This document shows, piece by piece, positions 61,609-64,000 of a stretch of 64,000 nt of DNA (within the stretch, counting starts at the first letter, position 1; each line of letters begins with the position of its first letter). The DNA lies in NCBI GenBank assembly GCA_005888095.1, contig VBKF01000106.1, positions 1 through 64,000 on the forward strand. The letters run 5' to 3'. The notes beneath the pieces are model-generated. The model was not told the origin of the DNA, ran no database searches, and saw only the letters and a list, made by a program, of their open reading frames with translations. This DNA comes from Deltaproteobacteria bacterium (GTDB taxonomy: Bacteria > Desulfobacterota > Binatia > DP-6). A program made the position numbers and the translations under genes.

Positions 61609-63129
61609 ATGACCAGCGCGGACCCGTCCGCCGCGCGCCGCTACCACGAGCGCACCAAGCACTCGTTCCAGAGCGTGCGCGCAAGCCCGCACTTCCTCGA
61701 CTGGGACATCATGCCGCGGCCGTTCAAGGTCTATCCGGACCTCGAGCCGATCTCCCTGCCGCGCGACGTCACGACCTCGACGCGGCCCGCGCTCGCCGCG
61801 ATCGCCGACCCGGGCACGGCCACCGGCACGGGACCACGGCTCGACCGCGCGGCGCTCGCCCGCCTCTTCTACTTCAGTGCGGGCGTGCTCCGCCGCACGA
61901 CCTATCCGGGCGGCGAGATGTTCTACCGGGCGGCCGCCTGCACGGGCGCGCTCTACCACATCGATCTCTACCTCGCGTGCGGGCCGCTTCCCGACCTCGA
62001 CCCGGGCGTCTACCACTTCGGGCCGCACGACTTCGCGCTGCGCAGGCTCCGCGCCGGCGACCACCGCGAGGCCGTCATCGGCGCGACGGGACGGGAGCCG
62101 GCGGCCGCCGCCGCCCCCGCGCTCGTCCTCTTCACCAGCACGTTCTGGCGCAACAGCTGGAAGTACCAGGCGCGGGCCTACCGCCACTGCTTCTGGGACA
62201 GCGGCACGATCCTCGCCAACCTGCTCGCGCTCGCCGCCGCCGTCGACCTCCCGGCCCGGGTGGTCCTCGGCTTCGTCGACGACGAGCTGAACCGGCTCCT
62301 CGACCTCGACACCGCGCGCGAGGTGACGCTCGGCGTGGTCGCGCTCGGCCGCGGGGCACCACCCGCGCCGCCTGCTCCGGCCGCCGCGCCGCTCGGCCTG
62401 GCGACGCTGCCGCTCTCGGCGCGCGAGGTGGACTACCCGGCGATCCGTGAGGCTCACGCGGCTTCTTGCCTGGCGACGGCGGAGGAGGCGGCCGTCTGGC
62501 ACGGCGCGGCGCCGCGGCCCGCACCGGCGCCCGCCGAATCGGCCGTGTCACTGGCGCCGCTCGACGCGGACGCTGTCCCCGAGCCGATCGAGACCGTGAT
62601 CCGTCGCCGTGGGTCGATGCGCGACTTCAGCCCCGAGCCGCTCCGCTTCGACCAGCTCTCGGCGATCGTGCGAGCCATCACGCGCGGTGTTCCAGGCGAC
62701 TTCACCGCGCCGGGCGCAGCGCTCACCGACCCCTATCTGATTGTCAACGCCGCCGAGGGACTCCCGTCGGGCACGTACGTCTTCGACCGCGAGCGAGACG
62801 CACTGGTGCCCCTGCGGGCGGGCAGCTTCCGGCGCGAGGCGGGCTTCCTCGACCTCGGGCAGAGCCTCGGCGCCGAGGCCGCGCTCGACCTGTACTGGCT
62901 CGCCGACCTCGACCGGGCGCTCGACCGCTTCGGCAACCGCGGCTACCGCGCCGCCCAGCTCGAGGCGGCGATCGAGGGCGGGAAGGCCTACCTCGCCGCC
63001 TACGCGCTTCGCCTCGGGGCGACCGGGCTCACCTTCTTCGATGACGACGTGACGGCGTTCTTCTCGCCCCACGCGGCGGGCAAGAGTGTGATGTTCCTCA
63101 CCGCGCTCGGCCCCGGACGGCGACGCTAG
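61609..63129 (+). CDS. SagB/ThcOx-type dehydrogenase (two nitroreductase-fold halves)
   Basis: 506 residues. N-terminal YHERTKHSFQSVR and FYFSAGVLRRTTYPGGEMFYRAAACTGALYHIDLYLA, the FMN-binding SagB pattern. The second half has IRRRGSMRDFSPEPLRFDQLSAIVRA and GLTFFDDDVTAFF. SagB enzymes oxidise azoline heterocycles in thiazole/oxazole peptides using FMN. No YcaO cyclase or precursor peptide is seen nearby. It may act on a cluster elsewhere or as a stand-alone nitroreductase-type enzyme. Confidence 0.87.
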   Translation: MTSADPSAARRYHERTKHSFQSVRASPHFLDWDIMPRPFKVYPDLEPISLPRDVTTSTRPALAAIADPGTATGTGPRLDRAALARLFYFSAGVLRRTTYPGGEMFYRAAACTGALYHIDLYLACGPLPDLDPGVYHFGPHDFALRRLRAGDHREAVIGATGREPAAAAAPALVLFTSTFWRNSWKYQARAYRHCFWDSGTILANLLALAAAVDLPARVVLGFVDDELNRLLDLDTAREVTLGVVALGRGAPPAPPAPAAAPLGLATLPLSAREVDYPAIREAHAASCLATAEEAAVWHGAAPRPAPAPAESAVSLAPLDADAVPEPIETVIRRRGSMRDFSPEPLRFDQLSAIVRAITRGVPGDFTAPGAALTDPYLIVNAAEGLPSGTYVFDRERDALVPLRAGSFRREAGFLDLGQSLGAEAALDLYWLADLDRALDRFGNRGYRAAQLEAAIEGGKAYLAAYALRLGATGLTFFDDDVTAFFSPHAAGKSVMFLTALGPGRRR

Positions 63130-63150
63130 GCACGCCGCCCGGACCGCCGT

Positions 63151-63864
63151 TCAGCCGGGGGTGCCGTCGACGAATGCGCCGCTCGGGGAGGCGCAGAAGA
63201 TGGCTTCGTTGCTCACGTCGAGCAGTGCCTCCGTGCCGTTCGCGATATCGGTCAGCTTCACACAGGTGCAGCCGGTGGTGCTGGTCTTGGTGAACGCCGC
63301 TTTGGCCGCGTCCTCGCAGGACTGGTCGGTGTTCTGATCCGTGGTGATCTTGGTCTTGAACGCCACCTTCGCGGCCTTCACGTGGCAGGCGGTGATGGCG
63401 CCGACGAGCTTCGCGAGCTTGGTGGCCACCTTGTTCTCGCACTTCGCGGTGGCTTTGTCCGGAGGTATCTTCGCGCTGCCGTCGTCGGTGCCGAAGGCCG
63501 TCGAGCCGCTGCAGTACACCGCGCCGCTCTGGCTGTCGACGATGGTCACCAGCGTGCTGCCCTTGAGGTTGCTGAAGCACGCGGGACACGTGGCGCCGTG
63601 GACCTTCGCGTCGTAGGCGGCCGCCACGCTCGTCTCGCAGGTCTCCTCGGCGGCTTCGTCGAGCTTGCCGAGCAAGAGCGCGCGCTTGACGTGGCACGCG
63701 GCGATCTTCTTGCTGGCCTTCACGACCTGCGCCGCGGCCTTGAACTCGCACTTCGCGGTGGCCTTGTCCTTCGGGACGACGCCGAATTCGTCGAAGTGGA
63801 CGGCCGCCACTCTGCCAGCCACAACCACGGCGACCCCGATCACGAGCGCGGCAATCAGACGCAT
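63151..63864 (-). CDS. Exported protein of two tandem six-Cys repeats
   Basis: 237 residues. Signal peptide about 1-21 (ALVIGVAVVVAGRVAA). The mature chain is a tandem duplication: residues ~31-120 and ~134-226, each opening with KDKATAKCE or PDKATAKCE and repeating ACHVK. Cys positions 39, 57, 76, 93, 96, 118 and 142, 160, 183, 199, 201, 224 are matched in order. Three disulfides per repeat are likely. I do not know the family; similar Cys-rich secreted proteins occur in related bacteria. It converges with the SagB gene. Confidence 0.75.
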   Translation of the reverse strand: MRLIAALVIGVAVVVAGRVAAVHFDEFGVVPKDKATAKCEFKAAAQVVKASKKIAACHVKRALLLGKLDEAAEETCETSVAAAYDAKVHGATCPACFSNLKGSTLVTIVDSQSGAVYCSGSTAFGTDDGSAKIPPDKATAKCENKVATKLAKLVGAITACHVKAAKVAFKTKITTDQNTDQSCEDAAKAAFTKTSTTGCTCVKLTDIANGTEALLDVSNEAIFCASPSGAFVDGTPG

Positions 63865-63922
63865 GGAAGGTCTCTCCTTTCTCCCAACGACCGAGCGACG
63901 CCTTATAGCGCAGGCTCCGCGG

Positions 63923-64000
63923 TCATGAGAAGAGCGCCGCCGGGGCGCCGCGCCTCGAGCGACGCGTCAACCAGTCGACCATGATTCGATTCAGCTCGGC
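63923..64000 (-). CDS. 3' end of a gene leaving the window (alpha/beta hydrolase-like tail)
   Basis: The minus strand from the window edge reads 25 codons, ending AELNRIMVDWLTRR then SRRGAPAALFS and a TGA. The INRIMVDWL-type helix is typical for the C-terminus of some alpha/beta hydrolases. The rest lies outside the window, so identity is weak. Confidence 0.35.
   Translation of the reverse strand, partial: AELNRIMVDWLTRRSRRGAPAALFS

Overview
The window is about 64 kb of very GC-rich bacterial DNA, densely packed with genes on both strands. It holds no prophage, no CRISPR array and no complete insertion sequence. Several traits suggest a lineage of the former Deltaproteobacteria, with Binatota-like bacteria as the best guess: tRNA genes without an encoded CCA, many GTG/TTG starts, secreted proteins rich in Cys repeats, and a large share of CoA, acyl-CoA and hydrolase genes. 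This placement is inference; the 23S fragment and the ribosomal proteins could test it.

Layout. 1-0.4 kb: 3' end of a 23S rRNA gene, a 5S rRNA gene and a terminator. 0.4-9.7 kb: a lytic transglycosylase, an alpha/beta hydrolase with a lipoprotein, a CoA-transferase, a decayed lipoprotein gene, a periplasmic cyclophilin, a frameshifted AsmA/DUF748 envelope protein, an isochorismatase-like hydrolase and a zinc-ribbon protein. 9.8-15.6 kb: tRNA-Arg, an inositol monophosphatase, tRNA-Gln, then the information-processing run prs-rplY-pth-rpsF-rpsR-rplI-dgt. 15.6-21.3 kb: a surface-polymer-like cluster of two family 2 glycosyltransferases around two convergent alkaline-phosphatase-superfamily genes. 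21.3-22.3 kb: crcB-DUF190 and an insertion-sequence remnant. 22.3-26.3 kb: a TPR protein, a bifunctional-nuclease-family protein and a CoxE (VWA)/MoxR chaperone pair.

26.4-32.9 kb is one likely seven-gene minus-strand operon: endonuclease IV, a CysQ-like phosphatase, a pteridine-reductase-like SDR, a QueC-like enzyme, two peptide-type ABC permeases and a solute-binding lipoprotein. The last five genes overlap end to end, and no ABC ATPase gene is present. 33-38.6 kb: a secreted CocE/S15-type hydrolase, an orphan gluconate-dehydrogenase subunit 3 with an abnormal 3' end, nadE and infA. 38.7-44.1 kb: acyl-CoA metabolism (APH-like kinase, acyl-CoA dehydrogenase, GST-like protein, acyl-CoA ligase). 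44.2-52 kb: Cys-rich secreted proteins, a rhodanese-MIP18 fusion, a quinone reductase, a carboxymuconolactone decarboxylase and an ArnT-like glycosyltransferase. 52-57.2 kb: a hydroxyisobutyrate-type dehydrogenase, an amidohydrolase, an alpha/beta hydrolase, an SDR and a DUF2889 protein; a 307-bp nested palindromic element lies between the hydrolase and the SDR. 57.3-60 kb: clpS-clpA. 60-64 kb: a small membrane protein, a DUF482 acyltransferase divergent from a SagB-type dehydrogenase, a secreted protein made of two six-Cys repeats, and the tail of a gene leaving the window.

The most interesting items are the QueC-like/pteridine-reductase/ABC operon, the nested inverted repeats whose arms begin at two convergent stop codons, the rhodanese-MIP18 fusion, the mirrored glycosyltransferase/phosphatase cluster, and the stand-alone SagB-type enzyme beside the duplicated six-Cys protein. 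Several genes carry frameshifts or truncations (4.9, 7.35, 22.1, 36.0 and 44.2 kb), which may be real decay or assembly errors.
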